DNA from: Lachnospiraceae bacterium
GTDB taxonomy: Bacteria; Bacillota; Clostridia; Lachnospirales; Lachnospiraceae
NCBI GenBank assembly: GCA_017634065.1
Contig: JAGBOC010000012.1
Coordinates: forward strand, 1 to 64,000
DNA length: 64,000 bases
Reading direction: 5' to 3'
How positions within the stretch are numbered: position 1 is the first letter of the stretch; each line of letters starts with the position of its first letter. Position numbers and translations under genes: made by a program. Shown here in pieces: positions 17,505 to 26,768 of this stretch. Under the pieces are notes generated by a model. The model worked only from the letters and a program-made list of their open reading frames with translations, did no database searches and had not been told where the DNA came from.

Positions 17505-18797
17505 ATGAAAAAGTTTAGTGAACTAAAAAAAGAAGAACTTATAGAATTAAGAGATAGATTAGAGAAAGAAATAAATGATTTAAAAGCATTAAAATTAAAT
17601 CTTGATATGAGTAGGGGAAAGCCTTGCAAAGAACAACTTGACCTTTCTATGGACTTGATGAGTGTTCTTGATAAAGATTCTAATCTAATTTGTAGAGATG
17701 GAATAGATTGTAGAAATTATGGTGGATTAGGTGGCATAGAAGAGGCAAGAGAGTTACTTGCTTCATTTATGGAAAATAAAGTTGAAAATATTTTAATATA
17801 CGGAAACTCTTCGCTAAATGTAATGTATACTATTGTGATGCAGGCTTATGTCTTTGGTGTGATGGGCCATACACCATGGCGTAAACTTGATAAAGTAAAG
17901 TTTCTATGTCCTACTCCAGGATATGATAGGCATTTTGCTATTTGTGAAGAGTTTGGTATTGAGATGATTAATGTTCCAATGTCTGAAACTGGTCCAGATA
18001 TGGATATGATAGAAAGATTAGTAGCAAATGATGAGAGCATAAAAGGTATCTGGTGTGTCCCTAAATATTCAAACCCAGATGGTTATACATATAGTGATGA
18101 TACAGTTAAGAGATTCGCAAGGTTAAAACCTAAAGCTTCGGATTTTAGAATCTTCTGGGATAATGCTTATACGGTGCATCATCTTTATGAAGAACCAGAA
18201 AAAAGAGATTACATTATTGAGATACTTGGCGAATGTGAGAAAAATGGAAATGAAGATATAGTATACAAGTTTGCATCAACATCGAAGATTTGTTTCCCAG
18301 GTTCTGGAATAGCATCACTTGCCACTTCAAATAATAATATAAAAGATATTATGTCGCATTTTAAATATCAAACTATAGGTTATGATAAAGTTAATGAGTT
18401 ACGGCATGTAAAATATTTTAAGAATCTAGATGGGATAAAAGCCCATATGAAGCAACATGCAGATATTTTGAGACCAAAGTTTGAGTTGGTTTTAAATACA
18501 TTTGAAAAGGAATTTTCGCCTATTGATGGCATTAGATGGACGAAGCCTCATGGTGGCTATTTTGTATCATTTTATGGGCTAAAGGGCACTGCAAAGGAAA
18601 TAGTGTCAAAATGCAAAGAATTAGGCGTAAAATTGACTGATGCCGGTGCCGCTTACCCCTATCATAAGGACCCAGATGACTCAAATATCCGCATAGCGCC
18701 TAGTTATCCGGGCATAAAGGATTTAGAACAAGCCTTAAAGGTATTTACGACAGTGGTTAAAATAGTATCAATTGATAAAATGCTAAAAATCTGCTAA
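17505..18797 (+). CDS. PLP-dependent aminotransferase, subgroup Ic aspartate aminotransferase-like (PF12897 type)
   Basis: This 430-residue fold-type I aminotransferase has DMSRGKPCKEQLDLS, YGGLGGIEEARELLA, LCPTPGYDRHF and FWDNAYTVHHL, with Lys in FASTSKICFPGSG as the expected Schiff-base residue. These match the family first called alanine-glyoxylate/MocR-like and later shown to include bacterial aspartate aminotransferases. Aspartate-glutamate exchange is therefore the best guess. CGGAG precedes the ATG. The promoter of the next operon lies over its last codons, so the 3' end has a double role. Confidence 0.85.
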   Translation: MKKFSELKKEELIELRDRLEKEINDLKALKLNLDMSRGKPCKEQLDLSMDLMSVLDKDSNLICRDGIDCRNYGGLGGIEEARELLASFMENKVENILIYGNSSLNVMYTIVMQAYVFGVMGHTPWRKLDKVKFLCPTPGYDRHFAICEEFGIEMINVPMSETGPDMDMIERLVANDESIKGIWCVPKYSNPDGYTYSDDTVKRFARLKPKASDFRIFWDNAYTVHHLYEEPEKRDYIIEILGECEKNGNEDIVYKFASTSKICFPGSGIASLATSNNNIKDIMSHFKYQTIGYDKVNELRHVKYFKNLDGIKAHMKQHADILRPKFELVLNTFEKEFSPIDGIRWTKPHGGYFVSFYGLKGTAKEIVSKCKELGVKLTDAGAAYPYHKDPDDSNIRIAPSYPGIKDLEQALKVFTTVVKIVSIDKMLKIC

Positions 18798-18800
18798 AAT
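18772..18800 (+). promoter_or_regulatory. Promoter of the nfn-hyd operon
   Basis: TTGATA (18772-18777) and TAAAAT (18795-18800) are spaced by 17 bases with an extended -10 TGC. The same TGCTAAAAT element occurs in the yajC promoter. It overlaps the aminotransferase 3' end. Confidence 0.65.
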
Positions 18801-18864
18801 ATATCTTGTTAAGTGAGTTAAGAGAGTGCATGAATATAAAACACATTTGTAGGAGAACAAAGTT

Positions 18865-19821
18865 TTGTATAAGATCATTAAAAAAAGGAATCTTGCTTAC
18901 AAGCTTTGTTTGTATGAAATTGAAAATGAAAGATTGGCTAGGGTAGCAATGCCTGGCCAATTTTTAATTGTTAAGATAGATGACAAAGGCGAAAGGATAC
19001 CTCTTACAATTTGTGATTATGATAGAGATGCTGGGACAGTTACGATAGTTGTACAAGAAGTTGGAGCAACTACAAAAAAAATGAATGAACTAAATGTAGG
19101 TGACTATTTGCAAGATGTTGTGGGACCACTTGGAAATGAATCTGATCTCATCTCTATGAATAAAGATGAGTTAAAGGATAAGAAAATAGTTTTTATAGCA
19201 GGAGGTCTTGGTTCTGCACCAGTATATCCTCAAGCAAAATATTTATCCAGTCAAGGAATAGACTTTGACGTCATACTTGGTTATAAAAATAAAGATGTAC
19301 TTATACTTGAAAAAGAATATAGAGATTTAAAATGTAATTTATATGTTTGTACTGATGATGAAAGTTATGGATTTAAAGGACCAGTTACAAATGTTTTGAA
19401 ATTACTTTGCAGTGGAAAGATTGCTGATGCAGATTATAAAGATACTAATGGGAAAGTCGTAAAGGGTAAAGAAGTCATTAAAAGTTCTGATAAGAAAAAA
19501 TATAATCATGCAGTTGCAATTGGATCTGCTGTGATGATGAAGTTTGCTTGTATCACGACAAAAGAACTTGGGATACCGACAGTTGTTAGTATGAATACTC
19601 TTATGGTTGATGGAACTGGTATGTGTGGAGCCTGTAGACTTATGGTTGGAGATGACCTTAAGTTTTGCTGTATAGATGGGCCAGAGTTTGATGGACATAA
19701 AATTGATTTTGATTCTGTCATAAAAAGACAAGCACAATATAAAGATGAAGAAAGTCGAGCACTACTTAAATTAAATGAAGGAAATACGCACCATGGGGGA
19801 TGCGGAAATTGTGGTGGCTAA
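18865..19821 (+). CDS. nfnA: NADH-dependent ferredoxin:NADP+ oxidoreductase subunit A (NfnA)
   Basis: This 318-residue subunit has a PyrK/sulfide-dehydrogenase-type FAD and NAD fold: GERIPLTICDYD for FAD, GGLGSAPVYPQAK for the nucleotide. A [2Fe-2S] region, GTGMCGACRLMV then FCCIDGPEFDGH, follows. NfnAB couples NADH and reduced ferredoxin to NADP+ reduction by electron bifurcation. The start is TTG 18865, with AGGAGA eight bases upstream. Compared with my expectation there is an extra stretch (about 193-212) and a Cys-rich tail, HHGGCGNCGG. It overlaps nfnB by 47 bases. A PyrK-like or sulfide dehydrogenase role is the alternative. Confidence 0.87.
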   Translation: MYKIIKKRNLAYKLCLYEIENERLARVAMPGQFLIVKIDDKGERIPLTICDYDRDAGTVTIVVQEVGATTKKMNELNVGDYLQDVVGPLGNESDLISMNKDELKDKKIVFIAGGLGSAPVYPQAKYLSSQGIDFDVILGYKNKDVLILEKEYRDLKCNLYVCTDDESYGFKGPVTNVLKLLCSGKIADADYKDTNGKVVKGKEVIKSSDKKKYNHAVAIGSAVMMKFACITTKELGIPTVVSMNTLMVDGTGMCGACRLMVGDDLKFCCIDGPEFDGHKIDFDSVIKRQAQYKDEESRALLKLNEGNTHHGGCGNCGG

Positions 19822-21202
19822 AATGGCAGAGAGAGTAAAAGTAAGAGAGCAAGATGCAAAAGTTCGTGCAACTAATTTTGATGAGGTTTGTTTAGGATAT
19901 AATGAAGAAGAAGCAGTGCTTGAAGCAAGTAGATGTCTTCACTGCAAAAATCCTTTATGTGTCACTGGGTGTCCAGTAGGACTTCACATTCCAGAGTTTA
20001 TAGAAGAGATAAAAAATCGTAGATTTAAAGATGCAATAAATGAAATACATAAATCAAGTTCATTACCTGCAGTTTGTGGAAGAGTCTGCCCACAGGAAAC
20101 ACAGTGTGAAGCGAAATGTGTTCTTGGTATAAAGGGAGAAGCAGTATCCATTGGAAAACTTGAAAGATTTGTTGCTGACTATGCAAGAGAACATGGGTCT
20201 AGTGATGAAGTTCCTATAACTAAGAATGGGAAAAGGGTGGCAGTAGTGGGCTCTGGACCAGCAGGATTATCTTGTGCTACTGACCTTGCAAAACTTGGAT
20301 ATGAAGTTACTATTTTTGAAGCATTACATACAGCAGGTGGAGTTTTAACTTATGGCATACCAGAGTTTCGTTTGCCAAAAGAAAAAGTAGTTATCCCAGA
20401 AATTGAAAATGTAAAAAAACTTGGTGTAAAAATAGAGACAAATGTTATTGTTGGGAAAACTATTTCAATAGATAATTTATTGAATGAAGAAAAGTTTGAT
20501 GCTATATTTATTGCATCAGGTGCTGGGCTTCCAATGTTTATGCACATTCCTGGTGAAAACTCAAATGGTGTATTTTCTGCAAATGAGTTCTTGACAAGAG
20601 CAAATCTTATGAAAGGTTTTAGAGATGACTATGATACACCAATAAAAGTTGGGAAAAAAGTTATAGTAGTTGGTGGTGGAAATGTAGCTATGGATGCATC
20701 TAGAACTGCTTTAAGACTTGGAGCAGAGACGCATATAGTTTATAGAAGGTCAGAAAAAGAATTACCTGCAAGAACTGAAGAAGTTCATCATGCTAAAGAA
20801 GAAGGTATAATATTTGATACACTTTGTAATCCAGTTGAGATAGTTGCAGATGAGAATGACAATGTAAGGGCAGTGAAACTAATCAAGATGGAATTAGGCG
20901 AACCAGATGAAAGAGGCAGAAGAAAACCTATAGAGATAAAAGGTTCAGAGTTTGAGATAGAGTGTGATATGGTAATAATGGCACTTGGTACTACACCAAA
21001 TCCTATGTTATCAAAAAATACAAAAGGTCTAATGACAGATAAGAAAGGTTGCATTTTACATGATGATGAGACAACAGAAACAAGTCTGAAAGGCATTTTT
21101 GTAGGAGGGGATGCGGCAATTGGTTCAGCTACAGTTATACTCGCTATGGGAGCTGGGAAAAAAGCTGCAATGGGCATACATAAGTATTTAACAAATAAAT
21201 AA
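19775..21202 (+). CDS. nfnB: NfnB / GltD-like FAD-NADP oxidoreductase with N-terminal iron-sulfur domain
   Basis: This 475-residue protein has an N-terminal double-cluster domain (CLHCKNPLCVTGCPVGLHIP and CGRVCPQETQCEAKC). Two Rossmann folds follow, VAVVGSGPAGLSCA (FAD) and VIVVGGGNVAMDA (NADPH), and the end has GGDAAIGSATVILAMGAGKKAA. This is the architecture of NfnB and glutamate synthase small subunits. Pairing with NfnA and absence of a GltB large subunit favour NfnB. The start may be ATG 19775 or ATG 19793, both inside nfnA. It works with the hydrogenase below to balance NADH, NADPH and ferredoxin. Confidence 0.88.
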   Translation: MKEIRTMGDAEIVVAKMAERVKVREQDAKVRATNFDEVCLGYNEEEAVLEASRCLHCKNPLCVTGCPVGLHIPEFIEEIKNRRFKDAINEIHKSSSLPAVCGRVCPQETQCEAKCVLGIKGEAVSIGKLERFVADYAREHGSSDEVPITKNGKRVAVVGSGPAGLSCATDLAKLGYEVTIFEALHTAGGVLTYGIPEFRLPKEKVVIPEIENVKKLGVKIETNVIVGKTISIDNLLNEEKFDAIFIASGAGLPMFMHIPGENSNGVFSANEFLTRANLMKGFRDDYDTPIKVGKKVIVVGGGNVAMDASRTALRLGAETHIVYRRSEKELPARTEEVHHAKEEGIIFDTLCNPVEIVADENDNVRAVKLIKMELGEPDERGRRKPIEIKGSEFEIECDMVIMALGTTPNPMLSKNTKGLMTDKKGCILHDDETTETSLKGIFVGGDAAIGSATVILAMGAGKKAAMGIHKYLTNK

Positions 21203-21224
21203 AATATTAAGGAGGAATTAAACA

Positions 21225-21713
21225 ATGAGTAAGTCGTCTATAGCTTTTGATGGCACTAAAGAACAAGAGAAACAGCTTAAAGCTTTTATTAGTGCACATA
21301 AAAGTGATCCAGGGCCACTTATAATGATTATGCAGGAGGCTCAAAAAATCTATGGCTACTTACCTGCTGAAGTTCAGCAGATTATTTCAAAGGAATTGAA
21401 TATTCCTATGGAAAGAGTTTATGAAGTAGCAACATTCTATGCACAATTTAATTTAGTTCCAAGAGGTAAGTACCACATTTCTGTCTGTCTTGGAACAGCC
21501 TGTTACGTAAAGGGATCAGGAAAAGTCCTTGAGGCAATTGAGCAACAACTTAATATTAAAAATGGAGAATGTACAGCGGATAGGAAGTTCTCACTTGATT
21601 CTTGTAGGTGCCTTGGTGCATGTGGACTTGCACCAGTTATGAAAGTTAATGATGAAGTATTTGGAAAACTTACACCAGATATGGTGTCAAAAATACTAGC
21701 AGAGTTTAAGTAG
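21225..21713 (+). CDS. hydC: Bifurcating [FeFe]-hydrogenase subunit HydC (NuoE-like)
   Basis: This 162-residue thioredoxin-fold protein carries one [2Fe-2S] cluster. The four cysteines lie in CLGTACYVKG and SCRCLGACGLAP. It corresponds to NuoE of complex I and to HydC of trimeric electron-confurcating hydrogenases. A strong AAGGAGGA site precedes the ATG. The next gene encodes the NuoF-like partner, whose ribosome-binding site overlaps this stop codon. Confidence 0.94.
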   Translation: MSKSSIAFDGTKEQEKQLKAFISAHKSDPGPLIMIMQEAQKIYGYLPAEVQQIISKELNIPMERVYEVATFYAQFNLVPRGKYHISVCLGTACYVKGSGKVLEAIEQQLNIKNGECTADRKFSLDSCRCLGACGLAPVMKVNDEVFGKLTPDMVSKILAEFK

Positions 21714-21725
21714 GAGGGAATGAAT

Positions 21726-23600
21726 ATGACAATAGAAAAATTAAATCAAATCAAAGAAAAGTTTGCTCCTATAGTTGAACAAAGACTACATGAGAATATT
21801 CATCCATGTAAAGATGGAAAGAGAATTATCTCTCTCTGTGCTGGAACTGGATGCCAATCTTCTAAGTCGTTAGTAATTAAAGAGAAGTTTTTAGAAGTTT
21901 TAAAAGATAGAAAAGCACTTGATAAAGTAACTATAGTTACTACTGGATGCCATGGACTTTGTGCACTTGGTCCTATCATGCAAGTTTATCCTGAAGGGAT
22001 ATTCTATACAGGTGTAAAGCCAGAAGATGTTGAGAGAATTGTTGATGAACATATCATTGGCGGAAAACCAGTAAAAGATTTAGTGTATAAAGAGACTATC
22101 AAAGGGGATAAGTTTGTATCAGTTGAAGATACTAATTTCTTTAAGAAGCAAAAGAGAATAGCTCTTCAAAACTGTGGTCTTATAGACCCAGAAAAAATTG
22201 ATGAGTACATTGGTACTGGTGGATACGAAGCATTATATAAAGTACTTACAAAAATGGATCCAGATTCAGTTATACAAGAAGTTCTTGATTCAGGACTTCG
22301 TGGCCGTGGTGGTGCTGGATTCCCAACAGGTAAGAAGTGGGCACTTGCTCGTCCTAATAAAGCAGACCAAAAGTATGTAGCATGTAATGCTGATGAAGGT
22401 GACCCAGGTGCTTTCATGGATAGATCAATACTTGAAGGTGATCCACACTGTATTATAGAAGCAATGGCAATAGCTGGTTATTCTATAGATGCTACAAAAG
22501 GTTTCATATATGTTAGAGCAGAGTATCCTATAGCAGTTGATAGATTAAATATTGCTATCGCACAAGCTCGTGAATATGGATTACTTGGAAAAAATATTTT
22601 TGGAACAGGATTTGATTTTGATATTGAGCTTAGATTAGGTGCTGGTGCCTTTGTCTGTGGTGAAGAGACAGCTCTTATGGCAAGTATAGAAGGAAAACGT
22701 GGTGAGCCACATGCAAGACCACCATTCCCAGCAGTTAAAGGACTTTTTGAAAAGCCAACTGTTCTTAATAACGTTGAAACTTATGCAAATATACCAAAGA
22801 TAATAATGAAGGGTGCTAAATGGTTTAGATCTATGGGTACACCTACATCACCTGGAACCAAAGTATTTGCTCTTGGTGGAAAGGTTAATAACGTAGGTCT
22901 TGTAGAAGTTCCTATGGGTATCACTCTCCGTGAAGTTATAGAAGATATTGGTGGAGGTATCCCAGGTGGCAAGAAGTTTAAAGCAGCTCAAACTGGTGGA
23001 CCATCAGGTGGATGTATTTCAGCAGAAAATCTTGATGTAAAGATTGACTATGATAATTTGTTGAAGATCGGTTCAATGATGGGTTCAGGTGGACTTATCG
23101 TTATGGATGAGACTGATTGTATGGTTGATATAGCAAAGTTCTATATGACATTCATAGCTGAAGAGTCTTGTGGAAAATGTACACCATGCCGTATCGGAAC
23201 CAAGAGAATGCTTGAGACACTTGAGAGAATAAGTGATGGAAAGGGCGAAGAAAAAGATTTAGTGGAACTTGAGGAACTTGCTGCATATATTAAAGATAAT
23301 GCCCTTTGCGGACTTGGACAAACTGCACCTAACCCAATTCTTTCTACAATGAAGAACTTTAGAAATGAATATATAGAGCACATAAAAGAAAAGAAATGTG
23401 CAGCAGGTGTATGTAAGAAACTCTTACAATACAAGATTGACCCTGCTAAATGTAAGGGATGTACACTTTGTGCAAGAAATTGTCCAGTAAATTGTATATC
23501 TGGTACATTAAAAGAGCCACATGTTATCGATCAAAGTAAATGTATTAAGTGCGGAACTTGCTTCACAAATTGTAAGTTTGGCGCTATAACTAAAGGATAA
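21726..23600 (+). CDS. hydB: Bifurcating [FeFe]-hydrogenase subunit HydB (NuoF-like, NADH/FMN)
   Basis: This protein of about 624 residues has an N-terminal [2Fe-2S] domain (CAGTGCQSS, TGCHGLCALGP). A NuoF core follows with GRGGAGFPTGKKW (NADH) and NADEGDPGAFMDR (FMN), then a [4Fe-4S] site ESCGKCTPCRIGT. Two ferredoxin-type clusters lie at the C-terminus. That is the full HydB layout, where FMN is the site of bifurcation. An in-frame ATG occurs at 21720, only one base after AGGAGGG. ATG 21726, seven bases from it, is the better start. Confidence 0.95.
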   Translation: MTIEKLNQIKEKFAPIVEQRLHENIHPCKDGKRIISLCAGTGCQSSKSLVIKEKFLEVLKDRKALDKVTIVTTGCHGLCALGPIMQVYPEGIFYTGVKPEDVERIVDEHIIGGKPVKDLVYKETIKGDKFVSVEDTNFFKKQKRIALQNCGLIDPEKIDEYIGTGGYEALYKVLTKMDPDSVIQEVLDSGLRGRGGAGFPTGKKWALARPNKADQKYVACNADEGDPGAFMDRSILEGDPHCIIEAMAIAGYSIDATKGFIYVRAEYPIAVDRLNIAIAQAREYGLLGKNIFGTGFDFDIELRLGAGAFVCGEETALMASIEGKRGEPHARPPFPAVKGLFEKPTVLNNVETYANIPKIIMKGAKWFRSMGTPTSPGTKVFALGGKVNNVGLVEVPMGITLREVIEDIGGGIPGGKKFKAAQTGGPSGGCISAENLDVKIDYDNLLKIGSMMGSGGLIVMDETDCMVDIAKFYMTFIAEESCGKCTPCRIGTKRMLETLERISDGKGEEKDLVELEELAAYIKDNALCGLGQTAPNPILSTMKNFRNEYIEHIKEKKCAAGVCKKLLQYKIDPAKCKGCTLCARNCPVNCISGTLKEPHVIDQSKCIKCGTCFTNCKFGAITKG

Positions 23601-23613
23601 GGAGGGAGAGGAG

Positions 23614-25473
23614 ATGAAGAAATTAGCAAAGAAAACTACTGCAAAAGCTACTGCAAGTAAGACTGCTAAAAAACCTGCAAAAGTTGCTTCAAAAACAACT
23701 GCAAAAAAAGTAGCAAGTACAAATAAAATGTTAAACATCAAAATCAATGGTGTAGATTACAAGGCTCCTGCTGGCTCAACTATCCTTGAAGCTTGTAGAT
23801 ATGCAAATATTGAAATCCCTACACTTTGCTTTTTGAAAGATTTAAATGAGATAGCAGCATGTAGAGTTTGTATGGTGGAAGTTAAGAATGCAAGATCACT
23901 TGTTGCTGCTTGTGTATATCCTATAAATGAGGGTATAGAAATATTTACTAACTCAAAGAGAGTAGTAGAATCAAGAAAGAAAACTATAGAATTGATTCTC
24001 TCAAATCATAGAATGGATTGCTTGTCATGTGTAAGATCAGGTAACTGTGAACTTCTTGCACTTGCAAGAGCAAATGGAGTAGATGATACAAAATATCAAG
24101 GTTCTAAAACTCCATCAAAGATAGATGATTCGTCAGCACACCTTATAAGAGATAATTCAAAGTGTGTTCTCTGCCGTAGATGTATAGCAGCTTGTTCAAA
24201 ACTTCAATCAGTTGGTGTTATAGGAACTAACAATAGAGGATTTAAGACCATAGTAGGAAGCCAATTTGATATCCCACTTGGCGATACATCTTGTGTTCAT
24301 TGTGGACAATGTATAAATGTATGCCCTGTTGGAGCATTATATGAGAAATCTGATGCAGATAAAGTACTTGATGCTATAAGAGACCCTGAAAAGTTTGTCG
24401 TAGTTCAAACTGCACCTGCAGTTCGTGCTACTATAGCAGAAGAGTTTGGTGCACCAATTGGCACTAATGGTGAAGGCAAAATGGTTGCAGCACTTCGCCG
24501 CATCGGATTTGACAAAGTGTTTGATACAGATTTTGCAGCAGACCTTACTATCATGGAAGAAGGCACAGAGCTTATAGAAAGACTTAATAGTAAGAAGGCA
24601 GTACTCCCTATGATTACATCTTGTAGCCCAGGCTGGATTAAGTTTATAGAGAACTATTATCCAGATTTATTACCACATGTTTCTACTTGTAAGTCACCAC
24701 AACAGATGTTTGGTGCTACTCTTAAGACATACTATGCAACAAAGAATAAGATAGATCCAAAGAAGATAGTTTCAGTATCAGTTATGCCATGTACTGCTAA
24801 AAAGTTTGAGATACATAGAGATGATCAATCAGCAGCAGGAAAGGGAATACCAGATCTTGACTATACTATGACTACAAGAGAACTTGCTCGTATGATTAAG
24901 AAACTTGGTATTGATTGGAATACACTTCCAGAAGAAGAGTTTGACAGTCCTATGGGCACAGATACTGGAGCAGCAGTTATATTTGGTACATCTGGTGGTG
25001 TTATGGAAGCAGCACTTAGGACGGCAGCAGAAATATTAGCTGGTAAGAAAATGAAATCACTTGATTACAAAGAAGTTCGTGGTATGAAAGGCATAAAAGA
25101 AGCATCATATACTGTAAAGAAAGGTCTCACAGTTAAAGTTGCTGTAGCATCTGGAACTGCAAATGCAAGAGTATTACTTGATGCTATAAGAGAAGGCAAA
25201 GCAGATTATCACTTTATAGAGATAATGTGTTGTCCTGGTGGCTGTATAAATGGTGGTGGTCAACCTCAAGTACCAGCACATATCAGAAATACAGTTGACT
25301 TTAGACAAAAGAGAGCAATGGTTCTTTACAATCAAGATAAGAGCATGAAGTTGCGTAAGTCACACGAGAATCCTGATATACAAAAACTCTATAAAGAGTG
25401 GTTTGGTAAACCAGGTTCAGAGAAGGCTCATCATGCACTACATACATCATATGTAAAGAGAAATTGGACTTAA
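23614..25473 (+). CDS. hydA: [FeFe]-hydrogenase catalytic subunit HydA with cationic N-terminal tail
   Basis: This 619-residue enzyme forms or consumes H2. After a [2Fe-2S] domain (starting at LNIKINGVDYKAPAGSTI) come a His/Cys cluster site, two [4Fe-4S] sites (CVLCRRCIAAC; CVHCGQCINVCPVGA) and the H-cluster motifs TSCSPGW, MPCTAKKFE and EIMCCPGGC. Before the first domain are about 38 residues with 13 Lys, 9 Ala and no acidic residue, resembling bacterial H1-like or HU tails. The strong GGAGGGAGAGGAG site lies before ATG 23614, and the internal ATG 23728 has none, so the tail is probably translated. This is the last gene before the terminator. Confidence 0.95.
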   Translation: MKKLAKKTTAKATASKTAKKPAKVASKTTAKKVASTNKMLNIKINGVDYKAPAGSTILEACRYANIEIPTLCFLKDLNEIAACRVCMVEVKNARSLVAACVYPINEGIEIFTNSKRVVESRKKTIELILSNHRMDCLSCVRSGNCELLALARANGVDDTKYQGSKTPSKIDDSSAHLIRDNSKCVLCRRCIAACSKLQSVGVIGTNNRGFKTIVGSQFDIPLGDTSCVHCGQCINVCPVGALYEKSDADKVLDAIRDPEKFVVVQTAPAVRATIAEEFGAPIGTNGEGKMVAALRRIGFDKVFDTDFAADLTIMEEGTELIERLNSKKAVLPMITSCSPGWIKFIENYYPDLLPHVSTCKSPQQMFGATLKTYYATKNKIDPKKIVSVSVMPCTAKKFEIHRDDQSAAGKGIPDLDYTMTTRELARMIKKLGIDWNTLPEEEFDSPMGTDTGAAVIFGTSGGVMEAALRTAAEILAGKKMKSLDYKEVRGMKGIKEASYTVKKGLTVKVAVASGTANARVLLDAIREGKADYHFIEIMCCPGGCINGGGQPQVPAHIRNTVDFRQKRAMVLYNQDKSMKLRKSHENPDIQKLYKEWFGKPGSEKAHHALHTSYVKRNWT

Positions 25474-25481
25474 ACTAATAA

Positions 25482-25511
25482 AAAAGAGGATGGAAACTTC
25501 CATCCTCTTTT
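25482..25511. terminator. Bidirectional terminator between hydA and hpf
   Basis: GAGGATGGAA (25486-25495) pairs with TTCCATCCTC (25498-25507), flanked by A4 on the left and T-rich sequence on the right. It can end transcription of both convergent genes. Confidence 0.88.
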
Positions 25512-25542
25512 TTTATTTTAGAAAGAAAATATAAATATATGA

Positions 25543-26082
25543 TTACTCTATATCTGGCTCTATAATACCAAAGTTCCCATCGCCTCTTTTATAGGCCACA
25601 CATATTTTCCCATTAGTATTTTCATAAATGAAGAATGAATGATCTATCATATCAAGTTGCATACAAGCTTCTTCGTCATCCATAGGTTTTAGTAATAATT
25701 GCTTTTTCTTTACGATTCTTATTTCAGCTGGTTCCTCATCAATTTTTTCTTCTGAGAAACCGCCTTCTGCAATATTTTTCATTATAGTATGAATCTTATT
25801 GTCTCTTATTTTAGTTCTATATTTTCTTATTTGTCTTTCTAACTTATCGGTGGCAGTATCTATAGCTGAAAAAAGATTGTCCTGCCTTTCAGAAACTCTA
25901 AGTAGATTTCCTTTAACTGGAATGTTAATTTCAGAAACATCTTTGCCATTTTCTTTTTTTAGTGTAACTGTAGCCGTTGTCTCGTTTGTGAAAAACTTGT
26001 CAAGTTTTGAAAGTTTACTATTGATTCTTTCTTTGATTGCATCAGTTAAACTTACGTTTTTGCCAGTGATGATTATCTTCAT
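25543..26082 (-). CDS. hpf: Ribosome hibernation promoting factor, long form
   Basis: This 179-residue protein inactivates and dimerises 70S ribosomes into 100S particles when growth slows. The N-terminal domain starts MKIIITGKNVSLTDAIKERI. The C-terminal dimerisation domain includes PMDDEEACMQLDMIDHSFFIY, so it is the long Firmicute type. I start at the Met at 26082, preceded by GGAGG on this strand; an upstream GTG at 26097 lies over that site. It is transcribed divergently from the SEC-C gene. Confidence 0.94.
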   Translation of the reverse strand: MKIIITGKNVSLTDAIKERINSKLSKLDKFFTNETTATVTLKKENGKDVSEINIPVKGNLLRVSERQDNLFSAIDTATDKLERQIRKYRTKIRDNKIHTIMKNIAEGGFSEEKIDEEPAEIRIVKKKQLLLKPMDDEEACMQLDMIDHSFFIYENTNGKICVAYKRGDGNFGIIEPDIE

Positions 26083-26137
26083 ATTTACCTCCACCACAAT
26101 GACTTAAATAAAATATTTATTCATTGTTTATATAAAT

Positions 26138-26171
26138 ATTATAGCATATTATTGGTAGTTTGTGATATAAT
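26138..26171. promoter_or_regulatory. Divergent extended -10 promoters for hpf and the SEC-C gene
   Basis: On the minus strand TGC-TATAAT has its hexamer at 26138-26143. On the plus strand TGA-TATAAT has its hexamer at 26166-26171. Neither has a convincing -35, which is usual for extended -10 promoters. Their proximity means polymerases could interfere. Confidence 0.5.
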
Positions 26172-26219
26172 ATTTATATAAATGAAAATTAAGCATATTT
26201 TATTTAAATGGAGGATAAA

Positions 26220-26726
26220 ATGTCATTATTAGAAAGTTGGCATGAGATAGCCTATGATACTACAGACCAAAAGGCTATGCAAAAGGTTTGGGAAAAATAT
26301 TTTAAGGAAGAAAAAGAAATCTACAAAAAACTTTTATCTGATGTAGATAAAGAAGTTACAGGAACAGTTGAAAGTCTTGCCAGTGAATATGGAATGGACA
26401 CTGTATATTTTGCTGGTTTTTTGGAAGGAATAAATGAATCAATAGAGAAACCAAATCCAATTGAAAAACTTAAAGAGTCATCAAAGGTTAAGATAAAAAT
26501 CAAACCTGAAGATTTATATTATAATATGGTAAAGGCTAAAGCAAGTTGGCTCTATGAACTAGAAGAGTGGAAAAATATTCTTTCAGATGACAAGAGAAAA
26601 GAATTATATAAAAAATGTAAAGATGAGCAGATTGTAAAAAGGGATGTACCAAAGGTATATCCAAATGACCCATGTCCATGTGGCAGTGGTAAAAAATATA
26701 AAAAATGCTGTGGCAAAAATGCATAA
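26220..26726 (+). CDS. SEC-C motif protein
   Basis: This 168-residue protein is mostly helical and charged, and ends in a SEC-C zinc-binding motif, [26 protein letters not shown] (CxC...CC). SEC-C is found at the end of SecA and in many small proteins of unclear role, often linked to ribosomes or SecA. The rest of the protein is not one I recognise. GGAGG at 26210-26214 supports ATG 26220, not the in-frame ATG 26208, which lies over that site. Confidence 0.8.
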   Translation: MSLLESWHEIAYDTTDQKAMQKVWEKYFKEEKEIYKKLLSDVDKEVTGTVESLASEYGMDTVYFAGFLEGINESIEKPNPIEKLKESSKVKIKIKPEDLYYNMVKAKASWLYELEEWKNILSDDKRKELYKKCKDEQIVKRDVPKVYPNDPCPCGSGKKYKKCCGKNA

Positions 26727-26768
26727 AGTGTGAATAATAATATATCATTGATATATGCTGGAGGCTTT

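Noticed and set aside
25799..26107. Open frame on the plus strand opposite hpf
   Set aside because: It is antisense to a clear family member, rich in Leu/Ser/Phe as shadow frames are, and has no ribosome-binding site.
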